From Eutreptiella sp. 'Long Island Sound 2002' (taxonomy: Eukaryota > Euglenozoa > Euglenophyceae > Eutreptiales > Eutreptiaceae): 64,000 nt of DNA. The translations under genes and the position numbers were made by a program. This document shows, one piece after another, positions 1 through 13,900 of the stretch. Location: assembly GCA_964036045.1 (NCBI GenBank), contig OZ038382.1, positions 41,556,090 through 41,620,089 of the forward strand. The letters run 5' to 3'. Numbering within the stretch: position 1 is the first letter of the stretch; each line of letters opens with the position of its first letter. The notes under the pieces were generated by a model that worked only from the letters and a program-made list of their open reading frames with translations, had not been told where the DNA came from and made no database searches.

Positions 1-38
1 CATCCCGAGCTCCCGAAGATACCTACCTACCTACCTAC
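1..38. other. Left flank outside the satellite, ending in (ACCT)n
   Basis: These bases do not match the 418-bp monomer. From 21 to 40 they are five uninterrupted ACCT units, after which the monomer text (cttcattatg) begins. The satellite therefore has an edge here, or a diverged terminal monomer with a microsatellite expansion. The unit is not a TTAGGG- or TTTAGGG-type telomere repeat. No gene is visible in so short a stretch. Confidence 0.6.
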
Positions 39-88
39 CTTCATTATGAAAGCACCTGGCTCTCACACCAAGCCATACCATACCATGC

Positions 89-116
89 CAAGCCAAGCCA
101 GCCATGCCTTGGCTTG
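89..116. repeat. Hairpin in the satellite monomer (first example)
   Basis: The arms caagccaag (89-97) and cttggcttg (108-116) are perfectly complementary over 9 bp with a 10-nt loop. The same hairpin recurs about every 418 bp in nearly all monomers and lies just before the alternating CG tract. A few monomers lose pairing through a point change, and the short monomer at 30983 lacks it completely. Confidence 0.85.
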
Positions 117-435
117 ACGAGACGAGGCGAGCGAGCGCGTGCGCGCGGGGGTGGCGGGGGGTGCAATGGCAGTGTGGGTGTGTGGTGGCAGTGGACCAGA
201 GCGAAAACTTCAACGGGTAGGGCGAAAGGTGCCACTTTACGAAAGCACGCGTACAGCCTAGCCAACCACCATGCAGCAACCTGAAAGTCCAATAAATGTG
301 GCGTACCAAAATGAAACTTTTTTGCAAAAATATGGAACATGCCCCTTCTAAATTTTCTTCTAATGCCTTCCCGGAACGCTGAAGGGGGAGCTGCAATAAC
401 TTGACAGAAAAACCCGAATTCAATTTTGAGATATT

Positions 436-853
436 GTGTCGGCAAGTATCACCACACTTCATTATGAAAGCACCTGGCTCTCACACCAAGCCATACCATA
501 CCATGCCAAGCCAAGCCAGCCATGCCTTGGCTTGACGAGACGAGGCGAGCGAGCGCGCGCGCGCGGGGGTGGCGGGGGGTGCAATGGCAGTGTGGGTGTG
601 TGGTGGCAGTGGACCAGAGCGAAAACTTCAACGGGTAGGGCGAAAGGTGCCACTTTACGAAAGCACGCGTACAGCCTAGCCAACCACCACGCAGCAACCT
701 GAAAATCGTATAAATGTGGCGTACCAAAATGAAACTTTTTTGCAAAAATATGGAACATGCCCCTTCTAAATTTTCTTCTAATGCCTTCCCGGAACGCTGA
801 AGGGGGAGCTGCAATAACTTGACAGAAAGTCCCGAATTCAATTTTGAGATATT
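436..853. repeat. Representative satellite monomer (418 bp)
   Basis: One full unit, given as a reference phase (from gtgtcggcaag to the next). In order it holds: the cttcattatgaaagcacc segment; short CCATA/CCAAG repeats; a perfect 9-bp hairpin; a GACGAG/GCGAG run leading into alternating CG; a G-rich run (gggggtggcggggggtg); a TG-rich stretch; the acgcgtac palindrome; AATAAA; A and T tracts spaced near one helical turn (possible curvature); and gaattc. The next unit begins at 854. Confidence 0.9.
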
Positions 854-3800
854 GTGTCGGCAAGTATCACCACACTTCATTATGAAAGCACCTGGCTCTC
901 ACACCAAGCCATACCATACCATGCCAAGCCAAGCCAGCCATGCCTTGGCTTGACGAGACGAGGCGAGCGAGCGCGTGCGCGCGGGGGTGGCAGGGGGTGC
1001 AATGGCAGTGTCGGTGTGTGGTGGCAGTGGACCAGAGCGAAAACTTCAACGGGTAGGGCGAAAGGTGCCACTTTACGAAAGCACGCGTACAGCCTAGCCA
1101 ACCACCATGCAGCAACCTGAAAGTCCAATAAATGTGGCGTACCAAAATGAAACTTTTTTGCAAAAATATGGAACATGCCCCTTCTAAATTTTCTTCTAAT
1201 GCCTTCCCGGAACGCTGAAGGGGGAGCTGCAATAACTTGACAGAAAGTCCCGAATTCAATTTTGAGATATTGTGTCGGCAAGTATCACCACACTTCATTA
1301 TGAAAGCACCTGGCTCTCACACCAAGCCATACCATACCATGCCAAGCCAAGCCAGCCATGCCTTGGCTTGACGAGACGAGGCGAGCGAGCGCGCGCGCGC
1401 GGGGGTGGCGGGGGTGCAATGGCAGTGTGGGTGTGTGGTGGCAGTGGACCAGAGCGAAAACTTCAACGGGTAGGGCGAAAGGTGCCACTTTACGAAGGCA
1501 CGCGTACAGCCTAGCCAACCACCACGCAGCAACCTGAAAATCGTATAAATGTGGCGTACCAAAATGAAACTTTTTTGCAAAAATATGGAACATGCCCCTT
1601 CTAAATTTTCTTCTAATGCCTTCCCGGAACGCTGAAGGGGGAGCTGCAATAACTTGACAGAAAGTCCCGAATTCAATTTTGAGATATTGTGTCGGCAAGT
1701 ATCACCACACTTCATTATGAAAGCACCTGGCTCTCACACCAAGCCATACCATACCATGCCAAGCCAAGCCAGCCATGCCTTGGCTTGACGAGACGAGGCG
1801 AGCGAGCGCGCGCGCGCGGGGGTGGCGGTGGGTGCAATGGCAGTGTGGGTGTGTGGTGGCAGTGGACCAGAGCGAAAACTTCAACGGGTAGGGCGAAAGG
1901 TGCCACTTTACGAAAGCACGCGTACAGCCTAGCCAACCACCATGCAGCAACCTGAAAATCCAATAAATGTGGCGTACCAAAATGAAACTTTTTTGCAAAA
2001 ATATGGAACATGCCCCTTCTAAATTTTCTTCTAATGCCTTCCCGGAACGCTGAAGGGGGAGCTGCAATAACTTGACAGAAAGTCCCGAATTCAATTTTGA
2101 GATATTGTGTCGGCAAGTATCACCACACTTCATTATGAAAGCACCTGGCTCTCACACCAAGCCATACCATACCATGCCAAGCCAAGCCAGCCATGCCTTG
2201 GCTTGACGAGACGAGGCGAGCGAGCGCGCGCGCGCGGGGGTGGCGGGGGGTGCAATGGCAGTGTGGGTGTGTGGTGGCAGTGGACCAGAGCGAAAACTTC
2301 AACGGGTAGGGCGAAAGGTGCCACTTTACGAAAGCACGCGTACAGCCTAGCCAACCACCACGCAGCAACCTGAAAATCCAATAAATGTGGCGTACCAAAA
2401 TGAAACTTTTTTGCAAAAATATGGAACATGCCCCTTCTAAATTTTCTTCTAATGCCTTCCCGGAACGCTGAAGGGGGAGCTGCAATAACTTGACAGAAAG
2501 TCCCGAATTCAATTTTGAGATATTGTGTCGGCAAGTATCACCACACTTCATTATGAAAGCACCTGGCTCTCACACCAAGCCATACCATACCATGCCAAGC
2601 CAAGCCAGCCATGCCTTGGCTTGACGAGACGAGGCGAGCGAGCGCGTGCGCGCGGGGGTGGCGGGGGGTGCAATGGCAGTGTGGGTGTGTGGTGGCAGTG
2701 GACCAGAGCGAAAACTTCAACGGGTAGGGCGAAAGGTGCCACTTTACGAAAGCACGCGTACAGCCTAGCCAACCACCATGCAGCAACCTGAAAGTCCAAT
2801 AAATGTGGCGTACCAAAATGAAACTTTTTTGCAAAAATATGGAACATGCCCCTTCTAAATTTTCTTCTAATGCCTTCCTGGAACGCTGAAGGGGGAGCTG
2901 CAATAACTTGACAGAAAGTCCCGAATTCAATTTTGAGATATTGTGTCGGCAAGTATCACCACACTTCATTATGAAAGCACCTGGCTCTCACACCAAGCCA
3001 TACCATACCATGCCAAGCCAAGCCAGTCATGCCTTGGCTTGACGAGACGAGGCGAGCGAGCGCGCGCGCGCGCGGGGTGGCGGGGGGTGCAATGGCAGTG
3101 TGGGTGTGTGGTGGCAGTGGACCAGAGCGAAAGCTTCAACGGGTAGGGCGAAAGGTGCCACTTTACGAAAGCACGCGTACAGCCTAGCCAACCACCACGC
3201 AGCAACCTGAAAATCCAATAAATGTGGCGTACCAAAATGAAACTTTTTTGCAAAAATATGGAACATGCCCCTTCTAAATTTTCTTCTAATGCCTTCCCGG
3301 AACGCTGAAGGGGGAGCTGCAATAACTTGACAGAAAGTCCCGAATTCAATTTTGAGATATTGTGTCGGCAAGTATCACCACACTTCATTATGAAAGCACC
3401 TGGCTCTCACACCAAGCCATACCATACCATGCCAAGCCAAGCCAGCCATGCCTTGGCTTGACGAGACGAGGCGAGCGAGCGCGTGCGCGCGGGGGTGGCA
3501 GGGGGTGCAATGGCAGTGTGGGTGTGTGGTGGCAGTGGACCAGAGCGAAAACTTCAACGGGTAGGGCGAAAGGTGCCACTTTACGAAAGTACGCGTACAG
3601 CCTAGCCAACCACCACGCAGCAACCTGAAAGTCCAATAAATGTGGCGTACCAAAATGAAACTTTTTTGCAAAAATATGGAACATGCCCCTTCTAAATTTT
3701 CTTCTAATGCCTTCCCGGAACGCTGAAGGGGGAGCTGCAATAACTTGACAGAAAGTCCCGATTTCAATTTTGAGATATTGTGTCGGCAAGTATCACCACA

Positions 3801-5450
3801 CTTCATTATGAAAGCACCTGGCTCTCACACCAAGCCATACCATACCATGCCAAGCCAAGCCAGCCATGCCTTGGCTTGACGAGACGAGGCGAGCGAGCGC
3901 GCGCGCGCGGGGGTGGCGGGGGTGCAATGGCAGTGTGGGTGTGTGGTGGCAGTGGACCAGAGCGAAAACTTCAACGGGTAGGGCGAAAGGTGCCACTTTA
4001 CGAAAGCACGCGTACAGCCTAGCCAACCACCACGCAGCAACCTGAAAATCCAATAAATGTGGCGTACCAAAATGAAACTTTTTTGCAAAAATATGGAACA
4101 TGCCCCTTCTAAATTTTCTTCTAATGCCTTCCGGGAACGCTGAAGGGGGAGCTGCAATAACTTGACAGAAAGTCCCGAATTCAATTTTGAGATATTGTGT
4201 CGGCAAGTATCACCACACTTCATTATGAAAGCACCTGGCTCTCACACCAAGCCATACCATACCATGCCAAGCCAAGCCAGCCATGCCTTGGCTTGACGAG
4301 ACGAGGCGAGCGAGCGCGTGCGTGCGGGGGTGGCAGGGGGTGCAATGGCAGTGTGGGTGTGTGGTGGCAGTGGACCAGAGCGAAAACTTCAACGGGTAGG
4401 GCGAAAGGTGCCACTTTACGAAAGCACGCGTACAGCCTAGCCAACCACCATGCAGCAACCTGAAAGTCCAATAAATGTGGCGTACCAAAATGAAACTTCT
4501 TTGCAAAAATATGGAACATGCCCCTTCTAAGATTTCTTCTAATGCCTTCCCGGAACGCTGAAGGGGGAGCTGCAATAACTTGACAGAAAGTCCCGAATTC
4601 AATTTTGAGATATTGTGTCGGCAAGTATCACCACACTTCATTATGAAAGCACCTGGCTCTCACACCAAGCCATACCATACCATGCCAAGCCAAGCCAGCC
4701 ATGCCTTGGCTTGACGAGACGAGGCGAGCGAGCGCGCGCGCGCGGGGGTGGCGGGGGTGCAATGGCAGTGTGGGTGTGTGGTGGCAGTGGACCAGAGCGA
4801 AAACTTCAACGGGTAGGGCGAAAGGTGCCACTTTACGAAAGCACGCGTACAGCCTAGCCAACCACCACGCAGCAACCTGAAAATCCAATAAATGTGGCGT
4901 ACCAAAATGACACTTTTTTGCAAAAATATGGAACATGCCCCTTCTAAATTTTCTTCTAATGCCTTCCCGGAACGCTGAAGGGGGAGCTGCAATAACTTGA
5001 CAGAAAGTCCCGAATTCAATTTTGAGATATTGTGTCGGCAAGTATCACCACACTTCATTATGAAAGCACCTGGCTCTCACACCAAGCCATACCATACCAT
5101 GCCAAGCCAAGCCAGCCATGCCTTGGCTTGACGAGACGAGGCGAGCGAGCGCGCGCGCGCGGGGGTGGCGTCGGGTGCAATGGCAGTGTGGGTGTCCGGT
5201 GGCAGTGGACCAGAGCGAAAACTTCAACGGGTAGGGCGAAAGGTGCCACTTTACGAAAGCACGCGTACAGCCTAGCCAACCACCACGCAGCAACCTGAAA
5301 ATCCAATAAATGTGGCGTACCAAAATGAAACTTTTTTGCAAAAATATGGAACATGCCCCTTCTATAATTTTCTTCTAATGCCTTCCCGGAACGCTGAAGG
5401 GGGAGCTGCAATAACTTGACAGAAAGTCCCGAATTCAATTTTCAGATATT

Positions 5451-7960
5451 GTGTCGGCAAGTATCACCACACTTCATTATGAAAGCACCTGGCTCTCACA
5501 CCAAGCCATACCATACCATGCCAAGCCAAGCCAGCCATGCCTTGGCTTGACGAGACGAGGCGAGCGAGCGCGCGCGCGCGGGGGTGGCGGGGGGTGCAAT
5601 GGCAGTGTGGGTGTGTGGTGGCAGTGGACCAGAGCGAAAACTTCAACGGGTAGGGCGAAAGGTGCCACTTTACGAAAGCACGCGTACAGCCTAGCCAACC
5701 ACCACGCAGCAACCTGAAAATCCAATAAATGTGGCGTACCAAAATGAAACTTTTTTGCAAAAATATGGAACATGCCCCTTTCAAATTTTCTTCTAATGCC
5801 TTCCCGGAACGCTGAAGGGGGAGCTGCAATAACTTGACAAAAGTCCCGAATTCAATTTTGAGATATTGTGTCGGCAAGTATCACCACACTTCATTATGAA
5901 AGCACCTGGCTCTCACACCAAGCCATACCATACCATGCCAAGCCAAGCCAGCCATGCCTTGGCTTGACGAGACGAGGCAAGCGAGCGCGCGCGCGGGGGG
6001 GTGGCGGGGGGTGCAATGTCAGTGTGGGTGTGTTGTGGCAGTGGACCGGAGCGAAAACTTCAACGGGTAGGGCGAAAGGTGCCACTTTACGAAAGCACGC
6101 GTACAGCCTAGCCAACCACCACGCAGCAACCTGAAAATCCAATAAATGTGGCGTACCAAAATGAAACTTTTTTGCAAAAATATGGAACATGCCCCTTCTA
6201 CATTTTCTTCTAATGCCTTCCCGGAACGCTGAAGGGGGAGCTGCAATAACTTGACAGAAAGTCCCGAATTCAATTTTGAGATATTGTGTCAGCAAGTATC
6301 ACCACACTTCATTACCAAAGCACCTGGCTCTCACACCAAGCCATACCATACCATGCCAAGCCAAGCCAGCCATGCCTTGGCTTGACGAGACGAGGCGAGC
6401 GAGCGCGCGCGCGCGCGGGGGTGGCGGTGGGTGCAATGGCAGTGTGGGTGTGTGGTGGCAGTGGACCAGAGCGAAAACTTCAACGGGTAGGGCGAAAGGT
6501 GCCACTTTACGAAAGCACGCGTACAGCCTAGCCAACCACCACGCAGCAACCTGAAAATCCAATAAATGTGGCGTACCAAAATGAAACTTTTTTGCAAAAA
6601 TATGGAACATGCCCCTTCTAAATTTTCTTCTAATGCCTTCCCGGAACGCTGAAGGGGGAGCTGCAATAACTTGACAGAAAGTCCCGAATTCAATTTTGAG
6701 ATCTTGTGTCGGCAAGTATCACCACAGTTCATTATGAAAGCACCTGGCTCTCACACCAAGCCATACCATACCATGCCAAGCCAAGCCAGCCATGCCTTGG
6801 CTTGACGAGACGAGGCGAGCGAGCGCGCGCGCGGGGGGGTGGCGGGGGGTGCAATGGCAGTGGGGGTGTGTGGTGGCAGTGGACCAGAGCGAAAACTTCA
6901 ACGGGTAGGGCGAAAGGTGCCACTTTACGAAAGCACGCGTACAGCCTAGCCAACCACCACGCAGCAACCTGAAAATCCAATAAATGTGGCGTACCAAAAT
7001 GAAACTTTTTTGCAAAAATATGGAACATGCCCCTTCTAAATTTTTTTCTAATGCCTTCCCGGAACGCTGAAGGGGGAGCTGCAATAACTTGACAGAAAGT
7101 CCCGAATTCAATTTTGAGATATTGTGTCGGCAAGTATCACCACACTTCATTATGAAAGCACCTGGCTCTCACACCAAGCCATACCATACCATGCCAAGCC
7201 AAGCCAGCCATGCCTTGGCTTGACGAGACGAGGCGAGCGAGCGCGCGCGCCCGGGGGTGGCGGGGGGTGCAATGGCAGTGTGGGTGTGTGGTGGCAGTGG
7301 ACCAGAGCGAAAACTTCAACGGGTAGGGCGAAAGGTGCCACTTTACGAAAGCACGCGTACAGCCTAGCCAACCACCACGCAGCAACCTGAAAATCCAATA
7401 AATGTGGCGTACCAAAATGAAACTTTTTTGCAAAAATATGGAACATGCCCCTTTCAAATTTTCTTCTAATGCCTTCCCGGAACGCTGAAGGGGGAGCTGC
7501 AATAACTTGACAAAAGTCCCGAATTCAATTTTGAGATATTGTGTCGGCAAGTATCACCACACTTCATTATGAAAGCACCTGGCTCTCACACCAAGCCATA
7601 CCATACCATGCCAAGCCAAGCCAGCCATGCCTTGGCTTGACGAGACGAGGCAAGCGAGCGCGCGCGCGCGCGGGGGTGGCGGTGGGTGCAATGGCAGTGT
7701 GGGTGTGTGGTGGCAGTGGACCAGAGCGAAAACTTCAACGGGTAGGGCGAAAGGTGCCACTTTACGAAAGCACGCGTACAGCCTAGCCAACCACCACGCA
7801 GCAACCTGAAAATCCAATAAATGTGGCGTACCAAAATGAAACTTTTTTGCAAAAATATGGAACATGCCCCTTCTAAATTTTCTTCTAATGCCTTCCAGGA
7901 ACGCTGAAGGGGGAGCTGCAATAACTTGACAGAAAGTCCCAAATTCAATTTTGAGATATT
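5451..7960. repeat. Two-monomer block repeated 1,673 bp apart
   Basis: The monomers at 5451 and 7124 share ccctttcaaatt and a 2-nt deletion in the run that is normally ttgacagaaagtccc (here ttgacaaaagtccc). The following monomers at 5868 and 7541 share gaggcaagcgag. The spacing is four monomers, so a local block was copied by unequal exchange. Confidence 0.65.
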
Positions 7961-10900
7961 GTGTCGGCAAGTATCACCACACTTCATTATGAAAGCACCT
8001 GGCTCTCACACCAAGCCATACCATACATTGCCAAGCCAAGCCAGCCATGCCTTGGCTTGACGAGACGAGGCGAGCGAGCGCACGCGCGCGGGGGTGGCGG
8101 GGGGTGCAATGGCAGTGTGGGTGTGTGGTGGCAGTGGACCAGAGCGAAAACTTCAACAGGTAGGGCGAAAGGTGCCACTTTACGAAAGCACGCGTACAGC
8201 CTAGCCAACCACCACGCAGCAACCTGAAAATCCAATAAATGTGGCGTACCAAAATGAAACTTTTTTGCAAGAATATGGAACATGCCCCTTCTAAATTTTC
8301 TTCTAATGCCTTCCCGGAACGCTGAAGGGGGAGCTGCAATAACTTGACAGAAAGTCCCGAATTCAATTTTGAGATATTGTGTCGGCAAGTATCACCACAC
8401 TTCATTATGAAAGCACCTGGCTCTCACACCAAGCCATACCATACCATGCCAAGCCAAGCCAGCCATGCCTTGGCTTGACGAGACGAGGCGAGCGAGCGCG
8501 CGCGCGCGGGGGGGTGGCGGTGGGTGCAATGGCAGTGTGGGTGTGTGGTGGCAGTGGACCAGAGCGAAAACTTCAACGGGTAGGGCGAAAGGTGCCACTT
8601 TACGAAAGCACGCGTACAGCCTAGCCAACCACCACGCAGCAACCTGAAAATCCAATAAATGTGGCGTACCAAAATGAAACTTTTTTGCAAAAATATGGAA
8701 CATGCCCCTTCTAAATTTTCTTCTAATGCCTCCCCGGAACGCTGAAGGGGGAGCTGCAATAACTTGACAGAAAGTCCCGAATTCAATTTTGAGATATTGT
8801 GTCGGCAAGTATCACCACACTTCATTATGAAAGCACCTGGCTCTCACACCAAGCCATACCATACCATGCCAAGCCAAGCCAGCCATGCCTTGGCTTGACG
8901 AGACGAGGCGAGCGAGCGCGCGCGCGGGGGGGTGGCGGGGGTGCAATGGCAGTGTTGGTGTGTGGTGGCAGTGGACCAGAGCGAAAACTTCAACGGGTAG
9001 GGCGAAAGGTGCCACTTTACGAAAGCACGCGTACAGCCTAGCCAATCAACACGCAGCAACCTGAAAATCCAATAAATGTGGCATACCAAAATGAAACTTT
9101 TTTGCAAAAATATGGAACATGCCCCTTCTAAATTTTCTTCTAATGCCTTCCCAGAACGCTGAAGGGGGAGCTGCAATAACTTGACAGAAAGTCCCGAATT
9201 CAATTTTGAGATATTGTGTCGGCAAGTATCACCACACTTCATTATGAAAGCACCTGGCTCTCACACCAAGCCATACCATACCATGCCAAGCCAAGCCAGC
9301 CATGCCTTGGCTTGACGAGACGAGGCGAGCGAGCGCGCGCGCGGGGGGGTGGCGGGGGGTGCAATGGCAGTGTGGGTGTGTGGTGGCAGTGGACCAGAGC
9401 GAAAACTTCAACGGGTAGGGCGAAAGGTGCCACTTTACGAAAGCACGCGTACAGCCTAGCCAATCACCACGCAGCAATCTGAAAATCCAATAAATGTGGC
9501 GTACCAAAATGAAACTTTTTTGCAAAAATATGGAACATGCCCCTTCTAAATTTTCTTCTAATGCCTTCCCGGAACGCTGAAGGGGGAGCTGCAATAACTT
9601 GACAGAAAGTCCCGAATTCAATTTTGAGATATTGTGTCAGCAAGTATCACCACACTTCGTTATGAAAGCACCTGGCTCTCACACCAAGCCATACCATACC
9701 ATGCCAAGCCAAGCCAGCCATGCCTTGGCTTGACGAGACGAGGCGAGCGAGCGCGCGCGCGCGGGGGTGGCGGGGGGTGCAATGGCAGTGTGGGTGTGTG
9801 GTGGCAGTGGACCAGAGCAAAAACCTCAACGGGTAGGGCGAAAGGTGCCACTTTACGAAAGCACGCGTACAGCCTAGCCAACCACCACGCAGCAACCTGA
9901 AAATCCAATAAATGTGGCGTACCAAAATGAAACTTTTTTGCAAAAATATGGAACATGCCCCTTCTAAATTTTCTTCTAATGCCTTCCCGGAACGCTGAAG
10001 GGGGAGCTGCAATAACTTGACAGAAAGTCCCGAATTCAATTTTGAGATATTGTGTCGGCAAGTATCACCACACTTCATTATGAAAGCACCTGGCTCTCAC
10101 ACCAAGCCATACCATACCATGCCAAGCCAAGCCAGCCATGCCTTGGCTTGACGAGACGAGGCGAGCGAGCGCGCGCGCGCGCGGGGGTGGCGGTGGGTGC
10201 AATGGCAGTGTGGGTGTGTGGTGGCAGTGGACCAGAGCGAAAACTTCAACGGGTAGGGCGAAAGGTGCCACTTTACGAAAGCACGCGTACAGCCTAGCCA
10301 ACCACCACGCAGCAACCTGAAAATCCAATAAATGTGGCGTACCAAAATGAAACTTTTTTGCAAAAATATGGAACATGGCCCTTCTAAATTTGCTTCTAAT
10401 GCCTTCCCGGAACGCTGAAGGGGGAGCTGCAATAACTTGACAGAAAGTCCCGAATTCAATTTGGAGATATTGTGTCGGCAAGTATCACCACACTTCATTA
10501 TGAAAGCACCTGGCTCTCACACCAAGCCATACCATACCATGCCAAGCCAAGCCAGCCATGCCTTGGCTTGACGAGACGAGGCGAGCGAGCGCGCGCGCGG
10601 GGGGGTGGCGGGGGGTGCAATGGCAGTGTGGGTGTGTGGTGGCAGTGGACCAGAGCGAAAAATTCAACGGGTAGGGCGAAAGGTGCCACTTTACGAAAGC
10701 ACGCGTACAGCCTAGCCAACCACCACGCAGCAACCTGAAAATCCAATAAATGTGGCGTACCAAAATGAAACTTTTTTGCAAAAATATGGAACAGGCCCCT
10801 TCTAAGTTTTCTTCTAATGCCTTCCCGGAACGCTGAAGGGGGAGCTGCAATAACTTGACAGAAAGTCCCGAATTCAATTTTGAGATATTGTGTCGGCAAG

Positions 10901-13900
10901 TATCACCACACTTCATTATGAAAGCACCTGGCTCTCACACCAAGCCATACCATACCATGCCAAGCCAAGCCAGCCATGCCTTGGCTTGAGGAGACGAGGC
11001 GAGCGAGCGCGCGCGCGCGGGGGTGGCGGGGGGTGCAATGGCAGTGTGGGTGTGTGGTGGCAGTGGACCAGAGCGAAAACTTCAACGGGTAGGGCGAAAG
11101 GTGCCACTTTACGAAAGCACGCGTACAGCCTAGCCAACCACCACGCAGCAACCTGAAAATCCAATAAATGTGGCGTACCAAAATGAAACTTTTTTGCAAA
11201 AATATGGAACATGCCCCTTCTAAATTTTCTTCTAATGCCTTCCCGGAACGCTGAAGGGGGAGCTGCAATAACTTGACAGAAAGTCCCGAATTCAATTTGG
11301 AGATATTGTGTCGGCAAGTATCACCACACTTCATTATGAAAGCACCTGGCTCTCACACCAAGCCATACCATACCATGCCAAGCCAAGCCAGCCATGCCTT
11401 GGCTTGACGAGACGAGGCGAGCGAGCGCGCGCGCGGGGGGGTGGCGGGGGGTTCAATGGCAGTGTGGGTGTGTGGTGGCAGTGGACCAGAGCGAAAACTT
11501 CAACGGGTAGGGCGAAAGGTGCCACTTTACGAAAGCACGCGTACAGCCTAGCCAATCACCACGCAGCAACCTGAAAATCCAATAAATGTGGCATACCAAA
11601 ATGAAACTTTTTTGCAAAAATATGGAACATGCCCCTTCTAAATTTTCTTCTAATGCCTTCCCGGAACGCTGAAGGGGGAGCTGCAATAACTTGACAGAAA
11701 GTCCCGAATTCAATTTTGAGATATTGTGTCGGCAAGTATCACCACACTTCATTATGAAAGCACCTGGCTCTCACACCAAGCCATACCATACCATGCCAAG
11801 CCAAGCCAGCCATGCCTTGGCTTGACGAGACGAGGCGAGCGAGCGCGCGCGCGCGGGGGTGGCGGGGGGTGCAATGGCAGTGTGGGTGTGTGGTGGCAGT
11901 GGACCAGAGCGAAAACTTCAACGGGTAGGGCGAAAGGTGCCACTTTACGAAGGCACGCGTACAGCCTAGCCAACCACCACGCAGCAACCTGAAAATCCAA
12001 TAAATGTGGCGTACCAAAATGAAACTTTTTTGCAAAAATATGGAACATGCCCCTTCTAAATTTTCTTCTAATGCCTTCCCGGAACGCTGAAGGGGGAGCT
12101 GCAATAACTTGACAGAAAGTCCCGAATTCAATTTTGAGATATTGTGTCGGCAAGTATCACCACACTTCATTATGAAAGCACCTGGCTCTCACACCAAGCC
12201 ATACCATACCATGCCAAGCCAAGTCAGCCATGCCTTGGCTTGACGAGACGAGGCGAGCGAGCGCGCGCGCGCGGGGGTGGCGGGGGGTGCAATGGCAGTG
12301 TGGGTGTGTGGTGGCAGTGGACCAGAGCAAAAACTTCAACGGGTAGGGCGAAAGGTGCCACTTTACGAAAGCACGCGTACAGCCTAGCCAACCACCACGC
12401 AGCAACCTGAAAATCCAATAAATGTTGCGTACCAAAATGAAACTTTTTTGCAAAAATATGGAACATGCCCCTTCTAAATTTTCTTCTAATGCCTTCCCGG
12501 AACGCTGAAGGGGGAGCTGCAATAACTTGACAGAAAGTCCCGAATTCAATTTTGAGATATTGTGTCGGCAAGTATCACCACACTTCATTATGAAAGCACC
12601 TGGCTCTCACACCAAGCCATACCATACCATGCAAAGCCAAGCCAGCCATGCCTTGGCTTGACGAGACGAGGCGAGCGAGCGCGCGCGCGCGCGGGGGTGG
12701 CAGTGGGTGCAATGGCAGTGTGGGTGTGTGGTGGCAGTGGACCAGAGCGAAAACTTCAACGGGTAGGGCGAAAGGTGCCACTTTACGAAAGCACGCGTAC
12801 AGCCTAGCCAACCACCACGCAGCAACCTGAAAATCCAATTAATGTGGCGTACCAAAATGAAACTTTTTTGCAAAAATATGGAACATGCCCCTTCTAAATT
12901 TTTTTCTAATGCCTTCCCGGAACGCTGAAGGGGGAGCTGCAATAACTTGACAGAAAGTCCCGAATTCAATTTTGAGATATTGTGTCGGCAAGTATCACCA
13001 CACTTCATCATGAAAGCACCTGGCTCTCACACCAAGCCATACCATACCATGCCAAGCCAAGCCAGCCATGCCTTGGCTTGACGAGACGAGGCGAGCGAGC
13101 GCGCGCGCGGGGGGGTGGCGGGGGGTGCAATGGCAGTGTGGGTGTGTGGTGGCAGTGGACCAGAGCAAAAACTTCAACGGGTAGGGCGAAAGGTGCCACT
13201 CTACGAAAGCACGCGTACAGCCTAGCCAACCACCACGCAGCAACCTGAAAATCCAATAAATGTGGCGTACCAAAATGAAACTTTTTTGCAAAAATATGGA
13301 ACATGCCCCTTCTAAATTTTCTTCCAATGCCTTCCCGGAACGCTGAAGGGGGAGCTGCAATAACTTGACAGAAAGTCCCGAATTCAATTTTGAGATATTG
13401 TGTCGGCAAGTATCACCACACTTCATTATGAAAGCACCTGGCTCTCACACCAAGCCATACCATACCATGCCAAGCCAAGCCAGCCATGCCTTGGCTTGAC
13501 GAGACGAGGCGAGCGAGCGCGCGCGCGCGGGGGTGGCGGGGGGTGCAATGGCAGTGTGGGTGTGTGGTGGCAGTGGACCAGAGCGAAAACTTCAACGGGT
13601 AGGGCGAAAGGTGCCACTTTACGAAAGCACGCGTACAGCCTAGCCAACCACCACGCAGCAACCTGAAAATCCAATAAATGTGGCGTACCAAAATTAAACT
13701 TTTTTGCAAAAATATGGAACATGCCCCTTCTAAATTTTCTTCTAATGCCTTCCCGGAACGCTGAAGGGGGAGCTGCGATAACTTGACAGAAAGTCCCGAA
13801 TTCAATTTTGAGATATTGTGTCGGCAAGTATCACCACACTTCATTATGAAAGCACCTGGCTCTCACACCAAGCCATACCATACCATGCCAAGCCAAGCCA

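Larger units (their letters stand above)
39..5031. repeat. Dimeric higher-order repeat (about 836 bp)
   Basis: In this part two monomer types alternate. Type A has gcgcgtgcgcg in the CG tract, often catgcagcaacc, and gaaagtcc. It is seen in the first monomer and in those starting at 854, 2525, 3362 and 4197. Type B has the pure CG tract, cacgcagcaacc and gaaaatcc, or gaaaatcgtataaa in the monomers at 436 and 1272. The monomer at 1689 is a mixed type. Beyond about 5,000 the alternation is lost. Confidence 0.75.

Noticed and set aside
19-40. Telomere repeat at the left edge
   Set aside because: The unit is ACCT repeated five times, not a TTAGGG or TTTAGGG type, and the satellite follows directly.
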